Position numbers and translations under genes: made by a program. Below the pieces are notes generated by a model. That model had not been told where the DNA came from. It made no database searches and saw only the letters and a list, made by a program, of their open reading frames with translations. Positions 22,701 to 33,332 of a DNA stretch of 64,000 nt are shown here, one piece after another (the stretch's first letter is position 1; every line of letters begins with the position of its first letter). Source of the stretch: Clytia hemisphaerica (lineage: Eukaryota > Cnidaria > Hydrozoa > Leptothecata > Clytiidae). The DNA is taken from positions 1 to 64,000 of the forward strand of contig CACVBU010000696.1 of NCBI GenBank assembly GCA_902728285.1, in the 5' to 3' direction.

Positions 22701-25700
22701 AGATTCGAATCGCAAAGAGTAATTCAAACCACTTTCCAGCTGAAGGGACCAATATATTAGTTCGAATTACAGAAAGATTCGATAAATAGAAGTTCGAATT
22801 AAAGTGAGTTGGCTGTACATACGATATCTTAATAGTTATCGAATATTCTGGAATATTATATAATTCAAAATTTGCCTTGTTTTTGGGTCATTTTGAATGT
22901 CCAGGGGTCAACTGATGCTTGTCCGGGGGTTGAGATTTGTTGTCCGGGGGGGGGGGGGTTAAATTTCCAAAAAATGTTATATCCTCCAAGGGGATGTCTC
23001 CATATTCTAATTTTTTCTGGAAGGGCCCATTGGAGTACACGCCACCTTAAAAAATAATACAAACTTTTTGTTTTGCTTTCTTTAGAATACGCGTACTCTT
23101 CTTTCTTCCCGTTCGCTGCGTTGGTGATTGGTTCTGAATTTCTCGTGGATTGGTTCAAACATGCTTTCATTACCAAATTTAATAATATACAACCTGATGT
23201 AAGTTTTTTACGATCTTCTTCTTTCTTTATAGAAAAAGATAGTAGGTCTATCGATAGAATTGAGTGATTGATGTTAGATGCCACTGACACTTGCGGTTGG
23301 TTTCAAGGCTTAGTTAATTGCCTGCTGAAGAAATTTCAAATAGTTAGTCTCGACTTTGAAAAAGCATGATTTCCAAACAAGTTTGATAAAAACCCTTGTC
23401 ACTGTTGGTATTTTTATACTTTAGTAAGATTGGGCTATTCCAGAAAAAAATTGTACCTTTTTGGCACCCACTGGATTTCTTTTTTCAATTTTTCAGGACC
23501 CCTTGGGTTTTTTTATCTCACTTCTTGGACCACCCTGGATTTCCCTGCACAATTTACTAACCACTAAGGGATGCAGACTATTTCTGGAATACCTTATCGG
23601 CCAAAACTTAGTCGGCCCTAAGTGACTAAATTTTGGCTTGGTGACTAAAATTAGGGCCGACTAAAATTTGGGCTGACTAAAAATTTGGGCCAATTTAAAA
23701 GTTTATAATTAAGCTTTCCTTAACCAACTTTTTTGAATATCACATCATTACGTCCGCTACAATTCATCATTTTGTCCGCTATTACTCATTATATATTAGT
23801 TGGCCATTAGTGACTAAATTTTGACGAGGTGACTAAAATTAGGGCCGACTAAAATTAAGGTCGACTAAAATTAAGGCCGACTAAGTTTTGGCCGATAAGG
23901 TAGCCACTTTGACCAGTCGTCATTGAAGAGTTCGTCAAGTTGATCTTATCTAAGTCTTAAAAGTTGACTTAAACTGAAAATCTTTCTCTTTCAGATTTAT
24001 CTGACGTATCGAAAATTTTTAGCGAAGAACATCCTCTCAAGTCGAGATGATTTGGTAAAAATAATTTTAATTGTCGACTTGAAAATATATCTAATCTGAT
24101 TGACTTAGGGAGAAGCCACTACTCGTTATTTTTTTCTTTTGCGTACAAAGATTTTACCCTATTATACTCATCGTAAGAATATTTAAGGAGTGGAGGCCAA
24201 GTAACGCCCATTATCCTTTGCTCAGCTATCGGTATCTAGACTATATTTACTTAGACGGAGAAGTTAATTCTTTTTATTCTTGTTCAGGTTTTCACAGGAC
24301 ATACAGACCAAGTCTCAAGAAGAATGGGATTCACTGCACTTCCCTTAGCCATTCTGGTGAGTCTCTTACGCTAAGTATCTGACAATAGACCTTTTCATAA
24401 ATTACGTCACGGACATCACTTGCCTCGTTTTGAAATTATTACCATGGTGATTAACTGCAAGTGGATTTTAGTTAAACTACTTCCAATTCATAAAAAAATC
24501 ATTTAATGTCTCAAGGGACATAATTACCATGGTAATTGTTTGAATACGAGGCGAGTGATGTTCGTGACGTAATTTATGAAAAGGTCTATTTGATCTGTTT
24601 ATAAAAAAACTAAATTATTTCTACTTTCCACACAATATTACTTTAGATTTTAATTCTTAATTCCTTCCTCGGGACACTCGTATGTTTTGTGGTATGTTAG
24701 CTTTGTCACAAAAACATCCTCCAAAAATAACTTAAAGCCATGTAAAGAATTTTGTTAAAACGGCTTAAATTCTGATAACGGTTTAAGCGGTTCAAAAAAA
24801 ATGTTTAATGCTGTTGGTTTTGAATGTTTTAGATCCTGATCAGTTTAGCATGTTTGTTTCACGAAAGAAATTGTCATATGACGCTTCTCACAAATTTCTG
24901 ACATGCTTATGTTGTCACGCGTGTTTTTTGCTGTTGTATTACTCATATATAGTATTGAGAGTTGATTCAAGGTTAAAATTTGATAGTCCTTTGTGTGCGA
25001 ACAGCAAATGTCCGAAAACCACGACCACAACCAGGGCCTCAATTCCATTCCAATTCATTGCTATTCACCCGCAGTAAAATTCTCCGAGCAGATTCCGATA
25101 CTTCGCGCATGGCACGCATTTACTCTAAGGGCCAGGTTGGCGCACCGCTTTGATCTTTTTTATCCAGATTTGAGATCAATATTAAATGAGCTTGCTAGCT
25201 CGGTGATTGGTCAAAACAAAACAATCGTACCAAAATCAAACCCCAGTTAAAACATAAACATTGAACCCAGTCATTTTCGATTTCGCTTTCGTTTTCAAGC
25301 AAAGAGCTACGCGGTTTTGAATGGGTTGCCTAAACAACCAGGTCCTATAATTTAGAGCAGAGCGTAGTACGTGCAGAAGGAACGATCTGTTATGAGATTA
25401 AATTCCGACATAATATTTTGTCAGTCTCTTATTGGTAGGTCTTCTTCTGTGATGTGAATTACCCTCATTTTTTTCTTGAGCCATTCTCCAAAAATTGCGA
25501 CATTCATATAATCATATCATCACCATAAACACTTTTTTACGTGTGATCGTGTTACATTAAAAAGGCTCAGATCCTGTTTTGCCAATTGCTAGGTGAATCT
25601 TAAAGGCTAAAGGCGATTTAGATCTCTCAATTTAATGCAATTTTCTGTTTTTGTGATGTAACAAAGCCAAATCTCCTTTCAGTTCGCTGCTAAAAAAGCC

Positions 25701-26825
25701 ACCAAAGTGGACGTTTTTAAAAGCTGATGTATTTTTGGATTTTTCGAAGCTCCTGAGGGTTAGTGCTAAACTTTTTTGTCTCTCTTTTTTTACAGTTGAT
25801 CAAAGTAGTTGGACAGTGTGTGTCATTAAATGGAATCAATGGATTGTGTTTCGCATTCTCTGGTTATCTATGGTAAGCACTTGTTAATCTTCAAATGAAA
25901 ACTAATTCATTTTTCATTTTCAGAAAGTGCAATTTGACGACTACTGAATCAAATTTTGGATTTTTTTTTAAATCATACCCCGAATTTAAGATTAACTATA
26001 TGGGCAAATATTATGACATTTTACTTTTTTCTCAGCACCCAGTAATGGGCCATTCCATTTTATATCTATACAGTTTCTCAAATTTTTCCAGGGAGTGAAA
26101 AATTATTCCAAATCTTCCTGAGGCTAAAAGACTAGTTTTAGTTCGTTCACCCTCACTTTTAATGTATGAAGAAGATTTTTTCAAGGTTTTTTGCAAGTTC
26201 TGCCATTTCCCAGGAGGTATGGACGCTTTTTCATGAACCTTTTCTTGAACAGCCCAATGCTTACGTGTTAAAAAGTCATGCACATTTGGGGTTACAAATC
26301 TGTGTTCAGATTTTCTCATATTTCTCTTAGATAAAGATTGCATCCCTGTGAAGTAAACCGATTTTGGCTATTTTGAGTCTTTTTGACTCTTTTTGACTAT
26401 ATTTGTCCTGCTTCACAGAGCTGTAACGTTTCATTTAAGAAAGATAAGAAAAGTCTGAACACAGATTTGAAGTCTTAACGAGATTTAAATAAACATTTAA
26501 GACTTTGGTATTCCTTTTTAATTTAACGATTTAGCAAAAGGTTCAAATCTTCAAAACTCTTGACAATAAAAAGTCTTTCCTTTTTTCTTTCAGTCTTTGC
26601 GCTTTGAAACTACTGGTCAGCATTACTGTATTCGGAAAAGCGTCAGAGTACATCAAAGATGATGTCACCCCCGTTCTGGATGCCAACACGGTTCGAAGCC
26701 CTAATGACCCAACAGAAAGTAATGACAAAATATTCAAACAGAGTTGGTCGTTTGAACCTTTGAACAGTGTACAAGATATTTACGGAGGGTTTAATAGTAA
26801 TACGAAAATATTTACCGGTCGTTGA
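16707..26825 (+). CDS. TAPT1: TAPT1 family membrane protein, 14 exons
   Basis: A complete gene reconstructed from splice sites and reading phase. Exons: 16707-16911, 17079-17209, 17908-18029, 18468-18508, 18974-19089, 19843-19978, 20281-20378, 20630-20699, 22500-22580, 23086-23198, 23995-24054, 24288-24356, 25796-25872, 26594-26825. The sum is 1551 nt, 516 residues, with every junction in phase. Family landmarks appear in order: LLSFISDELERDYLLEQNE (exon 2), HVVRVQSVIKLYVVYNMLD (exon 5), LLASFGQDVLDALFWTATEP (exon 6), FKRFEKNNLFQMS (exon 8), VDWFKHAFITKFNNI (exon 10) and RRMGFTALPLAIL (exon 12). Several hydrophobic segments fit a polytopic ER/ciliary-base membrane protein; vertebrate TAPT1 is needed for axial patterning and ciliogenesis. 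The start is the first in-frame ATG downstream of an acceptor at 16629-16630. All introns are GT-AG. Confidence 0.94.
18758..18930. mobile_element. Pogo/Tigger-like MITE, copy 1
   Basis: Begins TACAGTAGAGTCTCCATAAA and ends near GGAGATTCCACTG, which are inverted ends. The interior is rich in TTCGAGTT words. A close relative is at 50768-50932 and a more distant one at 22640-22817. The CAGT(A/T)GA terminus next to TA is typical of pogo-like Tc1/mariner elements. It lies in TAPT1 intron 4. Confidence 0.65.
19448..19790. mobile_element. MITE with CAGCCCTGGCAATT ends and 5-bp TSD
   Basis: Starts CAGCCCTGGCAATT and ends AATTGCCAGGACTG. CCATG flanks both sides (19443-19447 and 19791-19795). The interior carries repeated GCCGCGGCAAA and TGCCTCGGCA words. 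It ends about 50 bp before TAPT1 exon 6, close to the branch-point region of intron 5. No coding sequence. Confidence 0.78.
20790..21965 (-). pseudogene. 5'-truncated non-LTR retrotransposon (reverse transcriptase)
   Basis: Read on the minus strand, the segment encodes the C-terminal half of a LINE-type reverse transcriptase. The palm motif FDFAKAFDTVPH is near 21860-21825, SGVPQG near 21690-21670, and the catalytic FADDTKL near 21605-21585. Thumb and C-terminal sequence follows to 20805. A stop codon (about 21797) and at least two frame changes (near 21640 and 21050) interrupt it. The endonuclease and ORF1 are missing. It sits antisense in TAPT1 intron 8, so it is a dead, 5'-truncated copy, the usual result of target-primed insertion. 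The right edge near 21965 is approximate. Confidence 0.85.
22640..22817. mobile_element. Pogo/Tigger-like MITE, divergent copy
   Basis: Starts TACAGTTGAATTTCTCT and ends GTTGGCTGTA, bounded by TA. The interior repeats TTCGAA/TTCGAAT words as in the other two copies. It lies in TAPT1 intron 9, just after exon 9. Confidence 0.5.
23429..23905. mobile_element. GGCTATTCCAGAAA-ended element split by an insertion
   Basis: The left end ATTGGGCTATTCCAGAAAAA is matched by TTTCTGGAATAGCC at the right once the element at 23590-23902 is removed. The interior carries CACCC(A)CTGGATTT words like those at 60811-61086. It is a member of a dispersed family; likely relatives or fragments are at about 22890-23035, 26045-26262 (reverse orientation), 48190-48356 and 60811-61086. 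Confidence 0.75.
23590..23902. mobile_element. TA-flanked MITE nested in another element
   Basis: Perfect terminal inverted repeats of about 28 bp (TACCTTATCGGCCAAAACTT at the left and its inverse at the right), bounded by TA. Internal GGGCCGACTAAAATT repeats occur in both halves. It has inserted at a TA inside the right end of the element at 23429-23905, in TAPT1 intron 10. Confidence 0.85.
24386..24588. mobile_element. MITE with AGACCTTTTCATAAATTACG ends
   Basis: Near-perfect inverted arms of about 34 bp (one mismatch), starting TAGACCTTTTCATAAATTAC and ending in the inverse. The internal halves also share ATTACCATGGT words. It lies in TAPT1 intron 12. The TAGACC terminus resembles that of the hAT-like element at 29263, but no 8-bp target duplication was found here. 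Confidence 0.72.
26045..26262 (-). mobile_element. Degenerate copy of the GGCTATTCCAGAAA family
   Basis: On the minus strand the segment begins ATTGGGCTGTTCAAGAAAA and carries CATACCTCCTGGGAAATGG, a diverged version of the ends and body seen at 60811-61086; the other end reads ATGGGCCATTCC. A long minus-strand frame across it (26032-26343) is not a gene. It lies in TAPT1 intron 13. Confidence 0.4.
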
Positions 26826-29062
26826 CTGGCTGTTGTGGATATGCAAATCGGGAGGATTTTTTTGTATCATAAACTGTTAACTTTTTTCATGTAGATAGTT
26901 TTCGATGTTGAAATATTCGATACTCTACTGGGTGTTGAAGCAGAATCGTTAAGTTGGATGTCTTGAAATAATCTTGAAGTCTTGCCAAGTTTCACTTATG
27001 ACGATAATTTACACGAAAACACTTACACAATTTGTCCTTTTCACGCTTTTAGACAGATTTAGTAACTCTTATGTTCTTTATATTTTCTTAGATCAAAGAT
27101 TTGTAAATTATTTTAGGTAGGGTAATTTTTGAACTAAAAAGAAAGCATCGAAACTGATAATTCATTTAAGAAATGATTTGTATATCGTGTTATTTTGAAA
27201 AAAAACATCTCCCCTCTAGGATGAGGGGCGTTAATTTGATGCAAGTAGCTGTAAGGAAGTTTAACTTTAGGAAAACTTAGACAAGTGATAATAATTGTAA
27301 TCTTTTTGTGTCCATAACAACGTATTTAAAGGGACATTAAAGTAGTAAAATGTAAACATTGCGCGAACCACGTGTCATTAAAGAGACAATTAAAATCACG
27401 TGTCCAAAACAAACTTGTCAAACAATTGAACAATCAAAATTAGCCATATTTGGTTTAATTTTTTATTTTGACATGTGACATTTGTTTTTATGTTGTATCC
27501 GCTGCATACAGTTTGTTTACAAATTTCGCAAGTACTGTTATGTCCCTTTAGATATCTAGGCCCGTTTCTGAATCTCTAATCAAGGATTTATTATACAATG
27601 GATATACATGCCGATTTCTCGTGTACTAGCTATGTCCGCAGTAATGATATTATTGTTCACTCTCCTTCCCTCGTTAAACGATTTTTCGAAGCATTTTTAT
27701 TGCACTTCTTATCGAAAATCACTCATCCAATTCCCAAAAGATACTTAAAACTTTCCTGTGAGAGTCAGATTCTTCCACTTAATTGCTTTGAACTAAGTCG
27801 TTATGACGTTTCAAGCTGTGAGAAAGATGCAAAAGACGTGTTGCCACGTGCCTCAAAAGGATTTTCATACCACAGTGGAGCCAAGACACTCAAGTCTTAT
27901 GTAGGCTAATTTCAGCTTTTCTGGGGACAATCTTGGAAAGATATTTCCAATCGAAAATTTCGTGTCACTAAAGCATTTTGTCTGAATTTCTTGTCTAATG
28001 ATGTTCTTCTCACATTAGATTTCACAAATGTATCCAGCTTGCAAATGTACAAAAAGAAAGAGCTAGAGAACCTTTTAAAAATAAGATTGATAAAGATTTT
28101 TTTAAATCAGACATCTTCGAGCCGCCATGACAGTTGTCCTTTGCGGACAAAGCTAGAACATCAATTGTTTTCTAAAACAATGAAAATACAATCGATCGCT
28201 CTCCATCGTTTTATGAGTCGTTTATCCAGTGTATAATAAATCTTTGCTCTAATATCGACATAATTGTTTCAATTAATGATAAATAAGGCAAAATAGCGAA
28301 AAATTATACATATAGAAGTTTGATTCAAATACACCCTCTAGTAAGCAATTTGTCTGCAAAATTCTCCGTCGATAAAAAGTGGCATGTTACGAAATTTCTA
28401 CCTGCGAATTTTTTTACCAAAGAAGTATCCTTATTGTTTTTCCAGAGGAGCTGAACACCTTATTTTTCAAAGGCTTTTCAGTGTCATAAATTGATTTTGA
28501 TTCGATAATGCTCGGATTAATCGAATCAGCGTGCAAGCGTAAAGTTAAAAAGAATATACTCTTTCATTTTACGAGTTCAATGACTTTATTGGCTTGAGAG
28601 AAGCTTGAATGAGAAAATTGCTCTTACCGATAATAGATCTCTAATCTTCGAAGGTTTCGCTGTAAGTTGAATAACCCCCGCAGATTTTCAGACGAAAAGC
28701 TGTTCAAATTCCGCGTTTTCATTTATTGGGTGCATGTGGTAGGCTCTATCCCTTAGGCTGCATGCATTCCCTATCTGATATGATTTGATATAGGGGATGC
28801 GCAATGTCACATGCATTTGTGCATCTTTTCTTGATGATACGTCTATCAACCCAGCCATTTCTAAACTGATCGTTTAGATACTGACGGAGAATTTTGTATC
28901 ATGGACTATTTTGAAACCATTTTTGGCGGTCAAATGGCGGGGTATAATTTGCAATACTTCAATGTTATCAACTGTAAAATTATATTCTTTTTCATAATAT
29001 ATACTGCATTCTAATATTTACAAACATGGTAAGAAGATTAACAATACATTTGAAAATAACAT
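26826..29062. other. Intergenic stretch, TAPT1 to reductase
   Basis: No gene is supported. A candidate MITE at about 27327-27556 has ends TTTAAAGGGACATTA and ATGTCCCTTTAGATA. Open frames at 27598-27909 (ATG start, 103 codons) and 27991-28236 have no recognisable domain; they might be remains of a degenerate gene. Confidence 0.5.
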
Positions 29063-31310
29063 CTAATTGGGTGTTCCAGAAGTTCTTTGAGTTTTGGCAG
29101 CTTGGGCCCACCATTCAACTTGAGTGAATAACTTCTTGAGACTGCTGTGAATATGAGTGTTGTCTGTGCTGCCATCTTCTTTCACTTCATTTTGAACCTG
29201 AAGAGTAAGGAAACGTTTAGTGGAGCACTTTTTAAAGAAGTTAGAGTTATGAAGACTCTTTAGACCATGTTCACACGTTACTGTTCCGTTTTACTCCGGT
29301 ATGATTTTCGTTACGGATCGAGAGTGTTCATATTGGTTTTGGAACGTTCGTTTCGGATCAAGAAAACGAAACAGCTTCGTTCCGATGAAAAAAGTGGAGC
29401 GAAACCGTTTTGATCTGTTTTGCTTTGTTGACGTCTTTTTTAAATTTAACGTTTCGAATTTTGACGTTCGCCGTTTCGGAACGAAACCGTAACGTGTGAA
29501 CATACTCTTTATCCTCTGGTTAACAGGATGAAATCTTGAAATTTTGCAAATAAGAACCTTCTTATGAAAAGAATTCTTAAAAAACTGGATGATAAAATAT
29601 TATTAGATGAAATTCTGAGATCGTGTTTGAGGGGAATTGTGATCACGCAATGCAAGATTATTTCAATTTTAACTTACGTAAGGAATGACAACGAAATGTT
29701 TGACTGGCAAACATCCCATTTCTGATAAGAATGGTCGTGCAGCTGCCATTGCCATAGCACCTCCAAGGTTCCCTTGCGAATAACCAACCATACCACTAGG
29801 TTTGAATTCGAAGCTAAAAAAGGTGAAAAATGAAATAACATTTATGTAAATACCCTAGTTCTAGTCGCCCGGTGAGAACTTTTTTCAACTGGTGAGGATA
29901 TGAAATTAAAGGTGAATAAGCTGAAATATCCTTCAATAAAGTTCAACAATTTGTTTAGGTTGTTTTACCACTGTTTTTCAATATTCAAAGCTCGGGCCAG
30001 AAATCGGTGTTTCAGCACTTTCTTTTTATTTCATTGGATATTTCGATTTTGGAGGGACTTAGTGGTTGCTAGGTTATATATCCCAGCCTTACAGTACTAG
30101 AATAATATTGACCTTTTGAATCCCGAGATCTTGATATCCTTTATGACGTAAGTCTCATGTTAAAATTCAGAGCAAAATCCTTTAGAAAAAGTAATAAAAT
30201 CGTTTGTCTCAACATTTAAGACCAACAGAGTCATCAAAGAACTTGTAAAAACTCCAGCTTGACCCAAACATTCGAGCACTTGAAAATCATTTGTTGTGTT
30301 TAAGATTTGGCAAAAATTCCCCTTTTTAACACATATTGTACACTTTGTTTTATGCCATGATTCACTTTTTACAGTTTAAGCCAGTGAGGATTCAGAATTT
30401 TAAGTGTTTTTTGATAAAGAGGATATTTACAACGAGACTGAAATTCAGGGTTGCGGTTAATTTTCTTTCGAAAAGGACGTTTAATTGCTATTTTTCAATT
30501 TTGGAAACCTCCAATGGGTTGGTGTGTCCCTTCAAGTTTTAAAGCACAAAACAAACGTTAACTTGCCTTGGAGGAGGTAAGTGGTTCATTAAGTTGGTTA
30601 AAGCAGGTGGCATGCTTCGATTGTATTCAGCAGTGAGAATGATGTATGCATCGGCCGCGATGACAATGTCGTTCAATTTTCGTAATTTTTCTGGTGCTTC
30701 TGATTGATCAGGGTAGAAATGAAGAGGTGTCTTCAAGACTGGAAAATCGTATTCCTCAGGATCTAAGAAAGGAAAAGAAATCTTGTTCAAAATCTGAAAT
30801 CTATATCATCTGAGCAGTTTCTGTGTCCAACAGTTAGCATCTGTCGAAAAAAGAATAATTCAATTTCATAAAATAATCTGGATTCTCTCAGGGCAGTCTT
30901 CTTTGCCTTCTTGTATGATACACCTTTTTATAAGAACAGAATATATAAAGAATAACGTTTTGATTGTCAAGATATGCTAAGAAAAAATAAAGAATTTTTT
31001 AAGGCTTTGCGGACTCTTAAAACACCATGTCTGTTCAGAAAGTTGAAGGAATCATAAAATGGTGAACGTTAAAACATTTAGGATGTTTTTTCATTTTTAT
31101 GCGTTAATCAAAGGCTAGTTTCTACTTGCGAACTGATACAAGGATTGAAAGTAGATAAAGCTAAAAAGAAAACTTACCGATGAAATGAATAGAATGTCCT
31201 TTGGGTGTCAAGATTTCATCGAATTGTTTTTGAATAAGAATTCTCATGCGTTCTGCCATTCGTCCATCACGAACTGATGACATGATACAAACGATTTTCA
31301 GCGAAGTCAT
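29063..31310 (-). CDS. NADPH-dependent FMN reductase, left copy
   Basis: Four exons on the minus strand: 31310-31178, 30762-30567, 29813-29678, 29197-29063 (133, 196, 136 and 135 nt; 199 residues). The product is a small flavodoxin-fold NADPH-dependent FMN/quinone reductase. The FMN phosphate loop is IMSSVRDGRMAERM (about 9-22), the flavin-binding stretch is AEYNRSMPPALTNLM (about 89-103), and a glycine-rich GYSQGNLGGA lies at about 120-129. Intron 2 has a GC donor (AAG|GCAAGT); the others are GT-AG. Exon sizes and the translated protein match the right copy exactly, as far as I compared them; the differences I saw are synonymous. Intron 3 holds a MITE at 29263-29503 that the right copy lacks. 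The role is probably cytosolic detoxification of quinones or flavin reduction (family inference). Confidence 0.92.
29263..29503. mobile_element. hAT-like MITE with 8-bp TSD
   Basis: Inverted ends ATGTTCACACGTTAC and GTAACGTGTGAACAT; the 8-bp duplication ACTCTTTA lies at 29255-29262 and 29504-29511. It sits in intron 3 of the left reductase gene. The corresponding place in the right copy (near 33060, CTAAAGAGTCTTCATAACTC) has a single copy of the target and no insert, so the insertion is later than the duplication. It contains repeated CGTTTCGG-like words and a fortuitous open frame. Confidence 0.88.
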
Positions 31311-31414
31311 CTTCTTGTTGTAAAGAGTTGTTTATTCGAGCTTCAAAGTTGCTTTTTTTGACTCACTTTGCTGTTTGAAACAGGTTGTGTTTGACTTTCT
31401 TGCTTAAATGAACG

Positions 31415-31423
31415 CCTTTTATA
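31415..31423 (-). promoter_or_regulatory. TATA box of the left reductase copy
   Basis: TATAAAAGG on the minus strand, about 105 nt before the start codon at 31310. Its setting (GCAAGTATAAAAGGCGTTCA) is mirrored by the right copy. Confidence 0.7.
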
Positions 31424-31598
31424 CTTGCGTCGTAATCACTCCAAAAGGATGATAATAATAGGCAATCAAACAAAATATCAGTTCATTATTACTCCCTTAA
31501 GCGTACATATTTGTATCCACAAGGGAGTAACTATGAATTGATATTTTGTTTTTTGTTTATGATGCTATCATAATCACCCTTTTGGATAGTTACGCAAG

Positions 31599-31607
31599 TA
31601 TAAAAAG
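31599..31607 (+). promoter_or_regulatory. TATA box of the right reductase copy
   Basis: TATAAAAAG, about 98 nt before the start at 31705, in the conserved setting GCAAGTATAAAAAGCCGTTC. Together with the left box it forms a divergent promoter of about 390 bp. Confidence 0.7.
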
Positions 31608-31704
31608 CCGTTCATTTTAGAAAGAAGTTAAACAGAGCTCATTTCAAACAGAAGTGTAAGTAAAAAAGAACTTCGAATAAACACTGTACACCAAAAGATA
31701 AAAG

Positions 31705-33258
31705 ATGACTTCGTTGAAAATCGTTTGTATCATGTCATCAGTTCGTGATGGACGAATGGCAGAACGAATGAGAATTCTTATTCAAAAACAATTCGATGAA
31801 ATCTTGACACCCAAAGGACATTCTATTCATTTCATCGGTAAGTTCATGTTTTATCAACTTTTAATATCCCTGTATCAGTTCTAAAGTGGAAACTTGCTTT
31901 GATTATAGCAGGTTGAAGATACCCTCAAAGAAGGCTGACCAGAGTCATTCAGATATATTTTGTAAAACTGAATCAATTAAAATGCTCGAGGTTCTTCGAC
32001 GGTTGCTAACTATTTTGTACCCCTTGTTGTCAGAAAATTTTCTTATCAAATAGATTTCAGATTTTGAATAAGATTTCTTTTCCTTTCTTAGATCCTGAGG
32101 AATACGATTTTCCAGTCTTGAAGACACCTCTTCATTTCTACCCTGATCAATCGGAAGCACCAGAAAAATTACGAAAATTGAACGACATTGTCATCGCGGC
32201 CGATGCATACATCATTCTCACTGCTGAATACAATCGAAGCATGCCACCTGCTTTAACCAACTTAATGAACCACTTACCTCCTCCAAGGCAAGTCGTTTTG
32301 TTTGTCTCTGTTCTCAATAGAGAAGGGAAAAGGGGCACACAAACTCAGTTTTAACTTTCCCAACCCTGAATTTCGAATCCTGCCAAATTACTCTTAGCTC
32401 TCGACCTCTTAAAGAAAAATACTGATATTGAGAAACATTATTATAATAGATTAAAAATTCCCATTGATTAAAGGCAAAGAATCTCAATAATTCTATTGGT
32501 TGAAAACAATGCCTGCACTGATTTAAAGCCAAATGTTAGCAATTTAATTTCATTATCGCCAGTTGAAAACAATTCTTATCGAGAGACTGAAACTGGGTGT
32601 TTATCTAATGGCCATTTCATTTTCACCTTTTTAGCTTCGAATTCAAACCTAGTGGTATGGTAGGTTATTCGCAAGGAAACCTTGGAGGAGCGATGGCAAT
32701 GGCAGCTGCACGACCCTTCTTATCAGAAATGGGATGTTTGCCAGTCAAACATTTTGTCGTCATTCCTTACGTAAGTTAAAATTGAAATCGTTATGGATTG
32801 TGGACATTGCAATTAGCAAAAAACTTATCAATATGATTTTGGCAATACTCACTCGTCGTTATGCTTAGCGCTTTTTGGTTCTTATGATAAAATATTTCTT
32901 CGGTGAATTTCCAATTTTATGATATTTGGTCTCTACACTGCCCCCTGGAACACTATCCCTGAATTTCGTCTGATAATTTTATTACATCCAGTTCTTTTAA
33001 GAATTTTTTTATAAGAAAGCTTTAATTTGCAAAATTGAAAAAATCTGTTAACCAAAGGCTAAAGAGTCTTCATAACTCAAACTTCTTTAAAGTGTGCTTC
33101 ACCTAAGGTTTCTTACTCTTTAGGTTCAAAATGAAGTGAAGGAAGATGGCAGCACAGACAACACTCATATTCACAGCAGTCTCAAGAAGTTATTCACTCA
33201 AGTTGAATGGTGGGCCCAAGCTGCCAAAACTCAACGAACTTCTGGAACACCCAACTAG
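31705..33258 (+). CDS. NADPH-dependent FMN reductase, right copy
   Basis: Four exons: 31705-31837, 32092-32287, 32635-32770, 33124-33258; 199 residues, same family and motifs as the left copy (IMSSVRDGRMAERM, AEYNRSMPPALTNLM, GYSQGNLGGA). Intron 2 begins with a GC donor (CCAAG|GCAAGT) and ends in TTTTTAG; joining in phase gives PPPSFEFKPS across the junction, which supports the GC donor over any alternative GT. An AATAAA polyadenylation signal lies at 33327-33332. The introns are shorter than in the left copy (254, 347 and 353 nt against 415, 753 and 480). It is transcribed divergently from the left copy; shared promoter words suggest co-expression. Confidence 0.93.
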
Positions 33259-33332
33259 ATGTTATTTTCAAATGTATTGTTAATCTTCCTACCACGTTTG
33301 TAAATATTAGAATATAAGACAAATTGAATAAA

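Larger units (their letters stand above)
29011..33315. repeat. Inverted gene duplication (palindromic locus)
   Basis: The left arm is 29011 to about 31500 and the right arm about 31520-33315, joined by only about 20 bp (around TACATATTTGTATCCAC). Homology covers promoters, exons, parts of the introns and about 55 bp beyond the stop codons (TAATCTTC and GTTTGTAAATATTAGAAT on both sides). Introns have diverged by indels and one MITE, whereas exons are nearly identical. Confidence 0.88.

Noticed and set aside
24808-25250. Overlapping plus-strand frames in TAPT1 intron 12
   Set aside because: They have no homology to the family, and splicing 24356 to 25796 already gives a continuous TAPT1 protein in phase.
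26032-26343. 103-codon minus-strand frame in TAPT1 intron 13
   Set aside because: It runs over a degenerate copy of the GGCTATTCCAGAAA repeat family; its protein-like look comes from the repeat.
27598-28236. Two consecutive open frames as a gene
   Set aside because: No recognisable motif, different frames with no splice sites that join them convincingly, and a composition like the surrounding intergenic DNA.
30539-30790. Reductase exon 2 as a separate 83-codon gene
   Set aside because: It is an internal exon of the four-exon gene; the apparent start lies in the intron and the frame ends by reading through the GC donor.
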